Shown: positions 12,520-25,739, counted from the stretch's first letter. The stretch: DNA of 64,000 bases from Mauremys mutica (GCF_020497125.1 NC_059075.1:35438003-35502002); one strand, 5' to 3'. A program made the numbers and translations. The notes: a model not told the origin generated them from the sequence alone.

Positions 12520-12772
12520 TGGAAATTAGGGCAAATCAACACCTAAAATGCTGCTGTAGGACTTTAATGAAGACTGTCAATGTCGTATATGTAGTTAATA
12601 TACCTCCCCGAGAGAGGGTAGTGATGTTGGCAGGAGAAGCTCTCCCGTTGACATAGCACTGTCTACATGGGGATTAGGTCAGTATAGCTATGTTGCTCAA
12701 GGGGTGTGAATTTTTCACACCTCTGTGCAATGTGGTTATACCAATATAAATTTGTAATGTAGACCAGATCTT
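12520..12772. mobile_element. nonautonomous TIR element fragment
   Basis: It contains gttggcaggagaagctctcc, gacatagcactgtctacatg, ggggtgtgaatttttcacac and gtaatgtagaccagatctta. The same order of words appears in 9680-9880. The right terminus is clear; the left one is eroded. Confidence 0.55.
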
Positions 12773-12887
12773 AGTTTTGTCCTGCGCAGGAGAGCAAGAA
12801 TTGCCACTCATAGGTAAATAATAATCCTTCTGCTCCTATTGAATTTGTGGATGTTCAGCACTTCTGAATATCAAGACACTAGAATCA

Positions 12888-12990
12888 GGAGTGCCTGATT
12901 CTGCTCTTCTTGACACTGGTTTAAATGAGGAGAAACTCCCTTGAAGTCAATGGAGTTACCCAGTGTAAAATTGGTGTAAGTCAGAAAAGG
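12888..12990. repeat. short dispersed palindromic repeat
   Basis: It reads gcctgattctgctcttcttg ... cttgaagtcaatggagttac ... ggtgtaagtcagaaaag. The two halves are roughly reverse complements about a 'gaagtcaatgg' centre. A sister copy at 62752-62862 ends agaagagaatcaggccc. Confidence 0.5.
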
Positions 12991-14892
12991 ATGGTTTCTT
13001 GTTAGTACAGTGAAAGTGGAGGACACATAAAACCACAGCACCCAACAGTTATTCTTGATCATATACTCAAAAGGTTGTATATGTCCCATGCAGTCACTGC
13101 ATTACAAAGGCCAGATTTTCCCGTGTGCTGGAGCTGCATTTGGCACACCTGTGGATGGGGGACATAAATGGGAGAAGTAGCTGGAATATTTTTCATGAAA
13201 TATATTTTTGTCAAAATAAGTTGCCAAAGATGAAATATTTTGTAGAGAGTTATCAATTCTGACACAGTTTTCACTGAGAAAGTTTCTGCAATCCAGAGCT
13301 CTCCGAGGTTCAGGGCACTTCTGATTTGAGACTGTGTGTGAGAGCGAGAGAAATTGAAAATCCTGACCTTTCTGATTTGAAAACAGAAGTTTTGATACAA
13401 TTCAATTTAGTGAAAGGTTCGGTTCCATTCTGCAGCAGAACCAAAATCATTTTTGAAATTTCACGTCTTTGTAAAATGGAATTTTTGTTCTCCAATTAGC
13501 TTTAATAAAAGGTTTGTTGCCATTTATTGCCTTTTCACTCCCATTACCCACTAAACTTGGGAGTAGCTGCAGGCTGATTCAGCCCCTGGAGTAAGTTAGA
13601 GCAGCCTCACAGCTGTTCTAACTTGTATCAATAATGTCCCCAAGGGACTGTGCCACTGGTCCAGACTTACTGAAGTGCAACACAGTCTGGCCTGACTCTA
13701 AGCATGCCTAGTATACCAGGACAAGCAACAAATGGCATAGAGATGGCTACTCTAGCTTTACACCACTCAAGCATTCCTCTATACAAGAGAAATCTTCAGC
13801 TGGCTGTGTATGATAGCTATCTATCCCATCGGCACTTCCTGAGCAATGGGAAGGAGACAGAGTGGGACTGAGGATCTGGACCCCATTATCAAACATACAG
13901 GATAAATTAACAACTCCATTCCAAAAACTGCTGTGCCTGTAACTAATACCAAAGTTAAAAGAAAATTGAAATCAGCTACAGGCATATACCATGCTTGTGC
14001 ATGTTCAGCTAGAGAATGGAATGAATCATCCTTTGTACTTGTCTGTAGTAGAGTGAATGGGAAGACAAAACAGAAAGGAGATTAACCAGAAATATTTACT
14101 TGATACTCTTGTTTGAAGTAAAACAGTTTATAAAAGTACAAGGTAGGCTTCTGAGACAAGCAGTTAATGATAATCCTTTAGGCCAAAACTGAAAGATCAT
14201 AGGCAGATGTTCTTACTAATCACCTCATAGAAATGAGGAATGTAGTATATGAGATCTCTATATGATGCAATATTTTTTTTAAAACACTGACATTTCTATG
14301 TTTTGCTTTATTATTATTTTACAAAGATTAACATAATTTGGAAGCAAAAAAATATGGCACATTTTCTGATAAAATGGATTGAAAATTTCCTTCTGGTTGG
14401 AATAGGATTGTGGGAAACAGTTGCATGATTAAGAGGATACAGGGGCTTTCAATTCTAGGCTGCCAGCTCAAATTCTAGGCTGCCAGCTCAAATTCAGCCT
14501 AACATTCCTTATCTGATGGCTGCATAGCAATCTATGTGTAGCGAGTTAGAGTCCTTGGTCCAGACCCTACACAAATTGTCTCCACACAAAATCAAATATC
14601 CATTTGGCACAAGTAGAGACTTTTATTGGTAATTCCACCAATAAGGCCAAGGCTTCCATGAACTATTTTCTCACCCATAATCATGGACACTCTAGGTCAG
14701 GGTAGAAACATATAATCAATGGGTAATGTGGACAACAAACCTTAATAAAGATATGCAACCATTGTATTATATAGTAAACTTGCATTATTAATCCATAAAC
14801 AATAAAGAAGTATCTTATTGCTAAATTTGTCTTTCCTTTTGTACCATACACCTGTAAATATGTTGGCCTAAAATCTTAGCAAGTTTACGCCA
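12991..14892. other. unassigned sequence with a 20-bp tandem duplication
   Basis: No gene recognised. The 20-mer aattctaggctgccagctca is present twice head to tail at 14451-14490. The rest is AT-rich. Confidence 0.4.
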
Positions 14893-15033
14893 CATAGAAT
14901 TGGAAGGCACCTCAGAAGGTCATCTAGTCCAACCCCTCCCCAACTAATCTCCAAATGGCCCCCCTCAAGGATTGAACTCACACAACCCTAGGTTTAGTAG
15001 GCCAATGCTCAAACCACTGAACTATCCCTCCCC
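14893..15033 (-). mobile_element. tRNA-headed SINE resembling turtle Cry I
   Basis: Read on the minus strand, the head is tRNA-like: gggatagttcagtggtttga supplies an A-box-like word and gtgagttcaatcc a B-box-like word. The unit ends with gatgaccttctgaggtgcc and an attctatg tail similar to CR1 3' ends. The Cry I tRNA-derived SINEs of hidden-necked turtles have this layout. It is a main reason for calling the host a turtle. The head is degraded and is not a functional tRNA gene. Confidence 0.7.
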
Positions 15034-15272
15034 ATGAATGGCGTAGCTAACCAGAGGAGGATACCATAGTGTAGGTCAACACTGTGAGGCACTGAGCCTG
15101 ACTAGCATATGACAACCTCTCTGCCTGTGGCTGGAGTAAGAGTTGTGGCCAGGGGAAAAAGTAGTGTTGCTGAGCATCCCTATACCTTGATAATTGCCAG
15201 CTGGCACCATGGCCCATAATGGCATTTAACGTCTGGTACAAACTACAGCAGCTTTCAGGTTGCCCTAACTTA

Positions 15273-16139
15273 CCGTATATACTCGTTCATAAGCCAAATT
15301 TTTTTAGTAAAAAAAGGGAAGCACCAGAGAAGGGGGTCGGCTTATGAACGGGTATAGAGAGGGAGAGGTGGGACACAGCCCCTCCCCCCAACAGAGGGAG
15401 AAAGGAGAGGCAGCACAGCCAGCATAGCCAGAAGGGAAGAGGCAGGGCCAGAGTCTCTCCACTTCTGGCCACGCTGCTTTCCCCTGAGCCTCCAAAGCAG
15501 CTGCAGCTCCTGGGCTGGCAGGCTGCAGCCATGCCACTCGGCCCCTCCCCCCAGAGCAGGTTGTGGCCGTGCTGCCCAGCCTACTGGAGCATGCTGCAGC
15601 TGTGCCTCCTGCCCTGCCCGTTGGAACATGCTGCAGCTGAGCCGCCCAGTCTGGCCTGCCTGAGCAGGATGTGGCCGCACTGCCCAGTCTGCCGGAGCAG
15701 CTCCAGCCAGACTAGAGACATCCTCCCCTGGCCCTCCACAGATAAGGTGGAAAGGGATGGGATGGAGAGAGTGTGGGGGTCCTGAGATAGGGGTGGGGTC
15801 ATGTGGGGGGTAGTCACAGGGTTTACTCCCCTGACGCCCAGCTTCTCCCCCGCAAAAAATTTCCCCACCAATTGCTGTCCCGGCCTGTCAGGGTAAGCAG
15901 CTGGTGTGCCGGGACACTTTGTTAACTTAGGTTAACCTCCATGCCTGTGGATGCTCGAGGTAAACAAACCATCTCAGCCCACCAGCAGCTTATCCTGATG
16001 GCCTGGGAGCCAAAGTTTGCTGACCACTGAATTATAGGGTCGGTTTATGAACGGGTTATAAACATTTTTCCATTTTTACTTATCCCTCTTGTGGGGGGTC
16101 ATCTTATAAATGAACCGGCTTATGATGGAGTATATACGG
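15273..16139. mobile_element. mariner-like element with GC-rich core
   Basis: The termini ccgtatatactcgttcataa and, inverted, ccgtatatactccatcataa are near-identical, and TA lies on both sides (15271-15272 and 16140-16141), the Tc1/mariner target duplication. The subterminal block gtcggcttatgaacgggtat (15336) recurs near the other end as gtcggtttatgaacgggtta. Between them is a GC-rich core (about 15355-15870) with frames on both strands that show no transposase motif. A truncated hAT-like piece is nested at 15868-16029. Confidence 0.75.
15868..16029. mobile_element. truncated hAT-like piece nested in the mariner-like element
   Basis: The words gtcagggtaagcagctggtg, ggtaaacaaaccatctcagc, cccaccagcagcttatcctg and gccaaagtttgctgaccac match the order of the palindromic element at 1891-2223. 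The right end is eroded and no target duplication is evident. Confidence 0.6.
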
Positions 16140-16141
16140 TA

Positions 16142-17215
16142 CTCTATGGAACACACCTGGCACCTGGATGGCTGAGGATTGGACAAATCAAAAGCAGCTT
16201 TAAGCCCCTTTTCTTTCCTGGCTCCCCACCCTGCCCCCCGGAGTTACATTGTGCGCTGCTCTGAGACAATCATTCTGACTAGAACCATGCTTAATTGTTC
16301 TTGCACTCGAATGAAAGCAAAAGGACGCATCTCAGAAAATAATATTAATTAAGCCCATGTTTGCTTTTGTAATACAAAAGAGTTACTTAAGTAGATGAAG
16401 GATGGTAATGAACTTAGATTTCATCTGAAGCCTTCCTGGATAGATATATAATTATATATAATTTGAGTATAAAAGTAAGAAGCAAATCTAAGTTAAGCAA
16501 TCTCTAGAAATTTTGCAGTTCTGGTATATTCTTCTCTGAGCTTCAGGAACTGTTTATTTGAATAATGACATGATTTGATGAGTTAACAAGGTGCATACAA
16601 AGCAATTGTCTGGAAGTATCTGTCACATACTGTAGTTACCTAAGTCATGTTCCTAAAGAGAGGCTTTTCAAATACTTGCATGTATTGATTAATGATAGAA
16701 CTAGATGGGCCATCAGCCATTACACCTGCTTAATGACAAACACACTCCTGCTCTCCACAGAAACACAAGTCTCTAAACTAAAATTAATTTTGAAAGCTAC
16801 AAGCTTGGAGGCTTTCCTGTCTTTTGCATCATAGTCAGTATGAAATTATATCCGAAATCTATACCTCATACCTCAATTTATCATAATAAAGTGTGAAATT
16901 GTATGTTGTTCATTATGAATTACTTATCCCAGATCAAGAATCCAGGGAAATTATTCTAAGGATTTTGAATTCTATATTCTGGGTATTTTAATAAGAATGC
17001 TTATTACAACCAAAGGGAAGTAATGGTTTTGACGCTGGTTGATCAGATCATGCCAGAGGGTATTCAGGCCAATTCACTTGTGTATTAGTATAGATCAAAG
17101 TGATTGTTGAAAGTAGAAGAGTATCTTTGGTGTTTAGATTTCATAAAACTAATGGGACATTGCTTGTATTGTTTTCACTTATCTGTATCCTGTTATAATG
17201 CCGTAGCACACATTT
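16142..17215. other. AT-rich unassigned sequence
   Basis: Nothing recognised beyond short AT repeats near 16442-16470. Confidence 0.35.
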
Positions 17216-17221
17216 ACATTG

Positions 17222-18041
17222 TGTATACCCCTGTAATTAAATAACCCATCAAAGAAGTCTTGTGGGATGCTAATGAAGGACTTTAACAGAAAAGTGCTAA
17301 TTTCAAAGCAAATGGCCATCATGTGTGATGACCAGAGGACAAAGATTCCTTACTCACCATAATCAGAGGAAAAGTCTACGTGAAAAGAGACACTGTCAGC
17401 TTGTTTTCTGTCAGAAGAAGATATAAATATGGACTCAAGGAAAGATCCTTCATCTCTGGACAGTTTGGACTCTTACGGGCAAGTGTACCAGATGCAAAGC
17501 GGAGATCCCAAGACACAATCTGGGTACCCTGAAAAGACTTTTGGGAAATTGGCAGTTCATTACATCACAACCACCATTTGGAATTACAAACCATGACTCA
17601 CTTGTTAATATATTTTAACAGCTTTAACCTCTCAATAACTCTAATTTCCTTTTCTTAGCTAATAAACCTTTATTTAGTTTACTATAGAATTTGCTGCCAG
17701 CATTGTATTTGGTGTGAGATCTGTAATACCAACTGATCTGGTGTAAGTGACTGGTCTCTTGGTACTGAAGAGCAATCTGGTGTGGTCTGATTTTTGGTTT
17801 AAGTGACCTTTTATCACTAAGTCCAGTTTGTCTGGGTGGCAAGATAGACTGGAAAGTCTAAGGCGACTGACTGTGCCTCCATGGTAAGATTGTTATAGTG
17901 ATCCAGGAATTCATATTTGACACTGGCTTGATGAAATCTAATGATAGAACATGGCATCAGCTTTTGTGTCTGCCCGGTTTTCTGACAGTCTGCCCTGAGG
18001 TAGGTACTCACACACAGTTGTGAGCCATGGCAGACAGCATG
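17222..18041 (+). mobile_element. probable solo LTR
   Basis: The unit is flanked by the direct repeat acattg (17216-17221 and 18042-18047). It begins tgtatacccc, has a TATA-like atataaat (17421-17428) and an AATAAA signal (17661-17666) in the order expected of an LTR, and I recall similar sequence as repetitive in turtles. The canonical terminal CA is not exactly placed, so the end is uncertain by a few bases. No internal coding region is attached. Confidence 0.5.
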
Positions 18042-18229
18042 ACATTGGTAAGCACTGGTAAGAGGAAAACTTAGAAAGAGATACAAGATCTTCCAGAGGA
18101 AAAAGTCATGCTTATCCAAGAACATTACAATTAACTATTATAGCAAAGAACTTCTAAAGAAAGCCACCTTGTCTAGCTAACAAGAGATGCCCAGATCCAC
18201 ATAGGTAATTAGATATTCCTCTGCTTACT

Positions 18230-20220
18230 GCTGCAATGCTAAGCCCCTAGGTGCCCTGTTGCCCTGATTTAGGCACCCAGGATCCCCATACAATGCATGG
18301 GGAGAGTTATATGTCCAAGGAAGAGATTCTCAGAAGAGCAGGGAGCTGACCATGCCATCCAGGAGTGAAATGCAGAGGTTGGGTTGGAGCCTAAATATTT
18401 AGGCCCTTCATTCCCATTGATCTGGGCCTCTAGGTTCCTGACTAACAGACCAAGTGGTGGGCACCTCTCTCTACTCAGGATCTTCATCCATGAACTGTGT
18501 CCTGGAGTTAAGCACCTAAGCCAGGCCAGCTGCATAGGTAGCCTGTACCCTAGTAACTGAACTCCTCACCTTCAAAGAAGCTGGTAGTTAGACCATTCAG
18601 GTGGGATATAAGAGCTGCAGATTCAAAACCTGGCTCTGCCTGAGTTTGAGCAGTAACTTGAACCCACAGCCTATTGAGTGCCCTAACCAGTGGGTATTCT
18701 GGGGTGAGTCTCTCCTGTTGGAGTTGTTCCACTATATATAAACACTCATTGTAGTAGCAATTTGAACCTAGGTCTCCTCAAATGCCCTATTACTGGGGTA
18801 TAGTGTCAGTGTCATCCTTGTGTTCCAAGGATTTAGCCAAATGACTAAATATCTTTGTGGGGAGAAAATATGGGAAACTAAAAGGCTTTTCAGTCTAGAA
18901 CAGAAAGGCATAATAAGAACTGTAGGCTGGATTTTAAAGACATACAATTTCATAGTGAAGTAAGGCACATTTTTTTAACAGTGAGGGTGATAAACCATTG
19001 GAACATCTAATTGTTCTCTTAATCATGGATTTGATTATTCCACAGAACTGATGGAACTATATTTTGAGAATATACCAATGACTTAGAGTCAGGTTCAGAT
19101 TACTTTCATGTATTGATAACGTCAGACATAATTATTAGAAAATAAATCTGTTTTTTCAACCTTTGCCTTACTTTCAATGTTTTTTTATTGATCTGTCTGT
19201 TTATTTAGAGTAGAATAAAATCTATAAATTAGTAAATAGTGGGGTAATTCCCTGAGCTTTATGACTCTTAATAATTTGACCTACCAGATTTTTGTTGTCT
19301 TTATATATTATTAGCATACTTTTTCCTCCCCACTGCGGTGTACGGGAAGCTTACCGTGCTGCTTACACTCTCTTTATCTCACTGGTCTTTGGATATATAG
19401 ACGATATAGTTAGAGCTAAGCAAATCATTTACTTTTCAGGTCAGCCAGCAAACTGAAAACAAAACATTGAGTTCTCAATTTGTCATCAAAAGCTGGTCAT
19501 CATCAGAAAACTACAAGGGTAGGTTTCCTTTATAATCTTTAGCTCACTGGTTAAGACATTTTCCCAGAGAGGCCCATGTCTGAATCCCCAGTCTGGACCA
19601 GGGACTTAAACCCAGACCTTCCTTGTCCAGGGTATGCCTCCTAACACTAGGTTATTCCGGGGAGGGTTGCTCTCAGTTGTTCCTGTTGAAGTTGTTGTAG
19701 AAATATTTCAATGTTCATTAGAGTAGGGACTCAAGCTCAGGGCCTCCCCCTACCAATGGAGCTTCATATCCACCAGGCTATTCTGCCAGTAAGCTCTCCT
19801 GTTGAAGCTGTTCCACTTTGTACAAATACATAAATAGTCATTAGACAAGCAAGAGTAAAAGCCACTCTATAGTCCTATGATTCAGGCACCTAGCAGGTTG
19901 GAGCCAGGGATTCCAATCCCTCCTCTGAATCAGGCAGAGTTAACATTTGAATCCATATCTCCTACAAACTACATCTTAGGTGATGATAGAGTTAGTCTCA
20001 CTCACTCTCTCTTTGGCCCAATGAATTTTGAAGTATTTATATAAAATGGAACATCAACAGGAAAGATTGAGATAAGAATATTCTATTGCCTTGTGGTCTG
20101 ACTGCTTACCAAGGAGAGAGGGAATCTGAATTCAAGTCCCTGTTCCAATGTAGGGCTTAAAAAGTGCATCTCCTACATCCTAGGCAAGTGCCGGAACCAC
20201 TGGCCTAAAGGTTATCAGGA
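18230..20220. repeat. tRNA-headed SINE-like units, degraded
   Basis: Several blocks resemble tRNA-derived heads: tagctcactggttaagac (about 19540), and on the other strand ttgaacccacagcc (18659) and caatttgaacctaggtctcc (18759-18778) next to gagtgccctaaccagtggg. Similar wording near 20100-20215 (gaattcaagtccctg, aagtgccggaaccactgg) suggests three or more decayed copies. Family not assigned. Confidence 0.4.
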
Positions 20221-20277
20221 ACACACACAATTTTCTGAAACTAGCCTGTAAAACCTTTTCCAAAACCAAACTAATCA

Positions 20278-20372
20278 GGTCAAAATGGCAAATTGTTTTG
20301 GGTTCCCCAAAACTGCCTGGTTTTTTTTGAATAAACTATTTGTCTGAAAACTTTTGACCATCTCTATTTATA
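20278..20372. mobile_element. short TIR fragment of the 'ctggtcaaaa' family
   Basis: aggtcaaaa at the left and ttttgaccatctcta at the right are inverted ends similar to those at 10632-11134 and 30894-31222. Confidence 0.35.
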
Positions 20373-22870
20373 CAGGTCCCAGTCCTGCAACCGGTCCCAT
20401 GTGGGCATAGATGCTGGTTCATGTAGAACCAGTTGCAGGATCAGGGCCTTTGTGAGAGAAGCAGGTGAGATCCTGATGCCAATCTGGCTTCTTTACCCTG
20501 AGTAAAGGCTCTGGAGCAAAGTAAAAGGCCTCTCAGAAAACCATGTCCAGTGGGGAAGGATTACCCCATCATAAGCACTGTAGAGACAGACTCTAGCATA
20601 GGAAGTGTGTCCAGTGTGGGGATAGGGCTAGGAGGGTCATGGGAGAGACAGGGCTGTAGCAAGCAAGCAATGCTGTGGGGGATCTGGGCAGTGCAGCAAC
20701 CCATAGAGCAGGCTGGGGAGGTTGCCATAACTAGGCCACTAGGGCTGTTTAAGTTACACTGGTGATCGTTCCAGCCCTTATAATAGCACAAGAGAGGAGG
20801 GCTTTAAAATACCTTAGAACCCCACTCCCCCTGGGCTGTGAATTCTGTTTTACATCATTTAGAAGCACAGCAAAGAATCTCATCCTGTGTGTCTTAATTT
20901 TACAAGTGATTCCTCTGAAAGCAAAATATGCTTCTTTAAAAAAAAATGTGTAGAATTTCTAGGAACCTGTTCTCCCCCACCTCCTAGCCCTCCTTCAGTT
21001 TCAGTTTCTTATGAAACTCCAAACCAGTCTGGCTTTTAATCCACTATCTTGGAGTGTGATGCTGTGTCAAGCCAAGAATCTGCAAACCCCAGAAGAAAAT
21101 GCTACTCTTGGAAGTATCTTTGCAGCTTTTATCTTTGTTGTAGTCCCCTTTTCACCTCTCCCTATTTTAAACCACTTTTCCCACCCAATCTGCTCCTTTT
21201 CATGTTTTATTTTCCCAAGGCTTTCCCACCCCCTGTCCCTAACCTACACACACTTTTTCCAGATGTGTGGTAAACATTGTCATTTCAGAGCACATCCCTG
21301 AAAACAAAAACATTCCAGAGGCTAATTTGTCTCAGATCATTGGGGTCTTTGTGTGTGCAGACACCAGATGAGTCCAGAAGCTTGAGGAAGCCTCTATTCC
21401 AAGCTTTCCTTAAAGATCTGGTAACATGAGTTGAAAGCTTGCGTACACAGCATGGATGAGAAACCAGTTTGCTCAAATTCAGGACAGGACAGAAAAAGAG
21501 CTGTGGATGAGCTAAATGTTAATTGTTGTTTGTTAGTTTTGTTCTAGAATTTGTAGGAACCATTTGGTAACAATCTCTAGATGTTTATCCCTCTAAATGG
21601 GAGCAAGGGCCCTAAAGCTGCCTTAGTGACAGCTGTGCAAATTTGAACTCAGAATTGGGTCATGTGTTGTGGTTCCTTGATTGGATGACCTAATCTTTAT
21701 AAAGAAGAGCATGGTTTAAAAAGTCATTGAATTCAGTAATGTTGCATGGGAGTAGATGGAATTTAGCACTGCTAGTATAAGGAAGCTTGTTGACTTTTCT
21801 TTATGAGTAGGGTAGATTGTGGGACAATCAGAACAATGAAGATAAATGTGTCTGATAGTTATTTGTACCAGATTCAGAGAGCAGCAGAGAATTGATTTTT
21901 AGAGGCATATGTATGTAAAGATCAGAAGGTTAAGAAGGCTACAAACTGCTGGGAATGAAATTAGGAAAAGAAGATAAGGCTGATCATGTGAATTATATCC
22001 ATCAGAGAAATGAGAGCTTTACTTGGGAGTTACCTTGCATGTCATGAGTTTCTTAGTCATTAGATAGCCTGAAGAAGTTTCAGTCCCCATAACTAGCCTC
22101 GTTTGTATACTGAAAGTGCTGACTTTCACTATACACAGAGAAGGGGAAATTTAAACAAAACAACAACTCAGGCACAATTTTATTTAACTTTCAATTAGTC
22201 AGTTGATTTTCCTACCCCATTTACATGAATTGTCTGAAACAAACAAAATATGTCATTAGTTCTGATTATGTTTTCAAGCTATTTCTCTGAGTGAGAAGAG
22301 CCTTACAATGTTGTTCTTGGCTTTGTTAACCAATAATCATGAATTCCATGAAATATTCAATGGCACAAACCAAACATAACACAGAAGCAGTAGAAAACAC
22401 ATTCATATTCTTGAACGTGTCCAGGCAATGTGTGTGGCAGTAGTGGATCATGATGACAATCTGAAAATCAGGTCTGTTCCCATCTCTGTCATTGGTTAGG
22501 ATGGCAGAGACTCAGGGCCAGTTAAATACTATCAAAAACTATTTGTAAATAGTTGAAACAAACTCTTTGAATATAATGTGGCCAGCTCTAGTAGAGATAT
22601 GGATTGTGAAGGGAAAATACCATATCACATGCTTAGTACCCTTTAAAATGAGTTCCTCTACGTGCAGGTGAAAATAATCAGACTGACAGCAGAGTCCTTT
22701 ACTTACATATGGGTCAAACACAGTCCACCATAGGCAGCAGCACAGACATCTTCATACTGCCTGAGCGAAAGGAGCTGCTCAAGGGGTGAAAGGATAATTC
22801 CTTCTCCCTGCCCATTTTCTCCCTTGCTTACTCTGCTGAGACAGCCAATGAGGACAGTTGTTCTGTGATC
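20373..22870. other. unassigned sequence
   Basis: About 2.5 kb with no recognised repeat or exon. The frames at 20550-21301 have no domain that I recognise. Confidence 0.35.
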
Positions 22871-22947
22871 TGGATACCCGGAGTGAAATCCTGGCTCTAT
22901 TCAAATTAATGGCAAAACTCCCATTGTATTTTGGATTTCACCCATCT
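22871..22947. repeat. short palindromic repeat
   Basis: ggagtgaaatcctggc at the left and tttggatttcaccc at the right are inverted ends around aattaatggcaaaactccc. A half copy (gggatgaaatcctggcccc) lies at about 63100-63118. Confidence 0.45.
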
Positions 22948-22989
22948 CCTTTAGGGACTGAATTGACATCCAGGGGCTCATTTCATTTA

Positions 22990-24080
22990 GGTTGCCAGCT
23001 GTGCTGCTTCTGAGGCATACCCAGGGTTGTGAGGCACTTTGCTACCCCCTGCCCATATCATGAGGGAGCCTTGTCTGTGCCTGCCAAGGGGCAACTCCCC
23101 GACTCCACCAGCCCTGAGCAACATAAGCCCTCCGCTTTCAGCCTACACAGCTATAGGCACTCTACAACCCTGAGTGTCTCCCGGGAGTGTCCAGCCCCTG
23201 TTCCACTAGACACTCACAGAATTCAGAGTCACTGTTCCCAAAGGGTCAGTGCACCCCAGCTTACCACTTATACTGCAGATTACTGCTTCACTGAACACAC
23301 AGCACTTTAGATAAGTTTGTAATGAAAACAGGTACAAGTTTATTTAAGAAAGTCTAGAGAGTCAAGTGATAGAAAGTAGAAGTAGTGGAAACAAATGGTG
23401 ACATATACAATAAAAACCTAGCACACATTCCAGAACCTAGACTTACTTAATGAGTTATTGTTATGTCTTATAAGGCAAAGCTCACCCCACATTCTTCCAG
23501 CATATTATAGCCAGGCTACTGTGATCTTCCATTCTTGAGACAAGCCATGCTGTCAGCTTGTCTCAACCTGGATCTTTCCCACAGAGATCTCCCTGTTCCC
23601 TCAGGTATGCCTGTTTCCTTTCCCCCACCCCAAACATTCTAACTCATAAACGATGCCACCTGCTAGTTGTTTTTTTCCCTGTGTGCCTCTTTCTTGTCAA
23701 CTTCACAGTCTCTTGATTAACATTCAGTTTAGACTGTAGGCAGGCCTCTTTGTGAAGTGCACAATACACAGTACACACATGACCAGCCAAAGAGAGCTAA
23801 ATGTCTCTTCCCTCTGACTTGACAGGAGTATGTTTACTACCTTCTAGGGACTTGCCTTAACTCACGTACCTTAACAACATAATTTTGACATATAATTCCT
23901 TAAACATGATCTGGTCATACATTTGCAATGGTTATGATGACCAGTGGACTCTTGGCACAGACCTCACATACACACCCTTTGCAAACTTAATATGAATACA
24001 TCTGAAGAAAGGAGATCCCTGTAAAACTTTTTGCACCCCCCTCTAACAACTGGAACCAAGAAGTTCCTGAGTCACACCAA
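22990..24080 (-). mobile_element. possible LTR-derived repeat in antisense
   Basis: I recall this block as repetitive in turtles. On the minus strand it carries AATAAA (complement of 23339-23344). I could not place terminal TG/CA or a target duplication, so both the boundaries and the class are uncertain. Confidence 0.3.
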
Positions 24081-24774
24081 CTATCCATCCTGTGGTAATG
24101 ATTTTCAGTCACTATGAAATTGGGTCAGAGATCTAGAGAAGAAAGGCATCATATCCCATTATCAGCCCCCTGAACCATCCAGCCTCCCTCTCTACCAAGA
24201 TTTATCTAGCATGAACATTAGTTTTTGTAGTAATTGAATATGTTTTAATATATATTTAATACTCTGTTCTATTTTAATATATGCAGTACATTAGATCAGA
24301 CAGAGAACACATGTACAACAGCCATATCTCTTTTCCCAAGGGTCTGCAATTACACTACATTCCACGGATTGCAGTGTGAACTTCTATGCCACACTACTAG
24401 TTTCAGGGAAAATGAATAGGTGGTTTACTGTTACAGTTGTGTATAGAGCATTTATATGCTGTTTACCACAAAACTGTATAAAGAGCTTAATCTCAGCCAT
24501 ATACACATGTCTGTTTTACTTATGCTAATCAGTTCATGACAGTCTTCATCTTATCAGTGTTACAGATGGCAGAATTTTATATCCAAAGTATTAGTTTATC
24601 TTGGCCTTTGTGCTCAAGCAGTATGCGCCTTGAGTTGAACTCAGATTAAACTTTTTTCCCTGCATTATTAAAGGCACACATTTAATTAATCAGGCAATTC
24701 CATGTTTTCAGGAGTTAATATCATGCACATAACTTCATGCAAGCTGTCAGAAAGATTAGTGTGGAAGTCCAGAG

Positions 24775-25380
24775 CTTCTAATAAGATGTCCTGGTACCAA
24801 ATCTCCCCTTCACTCTGGTATTATATATGGTTCTGGAACAGCCTTCCAAGGGGAGCAGTAAGGGCACAAAGCCTAATTGAACTCAAGATTGATCCTGACA
24901 AATTTATAGAGGAGGTGATATAATGAGATTGCCTACAATGGCATGTGACCCACGCATGGCTACTAATAACAGTGGCTGGAGATGGGACACTAGATAGGGA
25001 GAGCTCTGAGTTACTACAGAGAATTCTTTCCTAGGTGTCTGGCTGGTGGTTCTTGCCAACATGCTCAGGATCTAACTGATGGCCATATTTGGGGTTGGGA
25101 AAGATTTTCTCCCCAGATCAGGGAGGCAGAGACCCTTGGGGTGTATGTTTGTGTGTGTGTGTGTGGGGGGGGGTTCATCTGCAGCATGAGCCATGTTTTA
25201 CTTGCTGGTTTGAACTAGAGGAAATGGCAGATTCTCTGTAACTTGAGGGCTTCAGCTACTCAGTCAGAGGTTATGGGTCTATTACAGGAGTGGGTGGGTG
25301 AGGTTCTGCTTCCTGTAATGTGCAGGAGGTCAGACTAGATGATCACAATCATCCCTTTTGGACTTAAATTTTATGAATCT
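24775..25380 (+). mobile_element. CR1 LINE 3' end (C-terminal codons and 3' UTR)
   Basis: A plus-strand frame around 24838-24900 reads like the CR1 C-terminus (WNSLPRGAVRAQSLIELK). It is followed by the typical CR1 3' UTR words gatgggacac, tactacagagaattctttcc, gtgtctggctggtggttctt and gaggtcagactagatgatca, ending in an (attttatgaatct)-like tail. It is severely 5'-truncated, with an internal (TG)n(G)n expansion at about 25149-25173. Confidence 0.75.
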
Positions 25381-25589
25381 ATAATTTAGATGTCCCATGA
25401 GGTCCCTTTCAGCTCTCATATCCATGAGTCTCTGAAATGCTCTGATGTGTTCATGCAGTGGCAATAAGACCTAGAATCAAAATAGAAGGTATGTGAAAAT
25501 TAACCTGATTCTACATTGAATTAGCCTCTCCTTTAGTAGAAATGCAAAGACTCGATGGTTAGCTCTGGCTCAAGGAAACGTAGTAAGAA

Positions 25590-25730
25590 CAAAAGAGTGG
25601 GAGCTAAGACACTAACCTGTAGCAACATCGTTTAACCTCTTTGTGACATAGTTTATCTGTCTCTAAAATGTGTTTAATAATGCTTACCTGCCTCATTGGG
25701 ATGGTGTGATGTTTAATTAACTAGCCAGAT
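25590..25730 (+). repeat. MIR-like SINE fragment
   Basis: The block ttaacctctttgtgacatag, ctgtctctaaaatgtg and ataatgcttacctgcctcat follows the order of the central part of a MIR/CORE-SINE. Old and partial. Confidence 0.45.
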
Positions 25731-25739
25731 TTGGGGGTT

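Noticed and set aside
14893..15033. tRNA gene on minus
   Set aside because: The A- and B-box-like words belong to a SINE with a CR1-like tail; the cloverleaf is degraded.
15287..15871. Several overlapping frames of 80-112 codons
   Set aside because: They lie in the GC-rich core of the mariner-like element, are open on both strands, and show no transposase or other domain.
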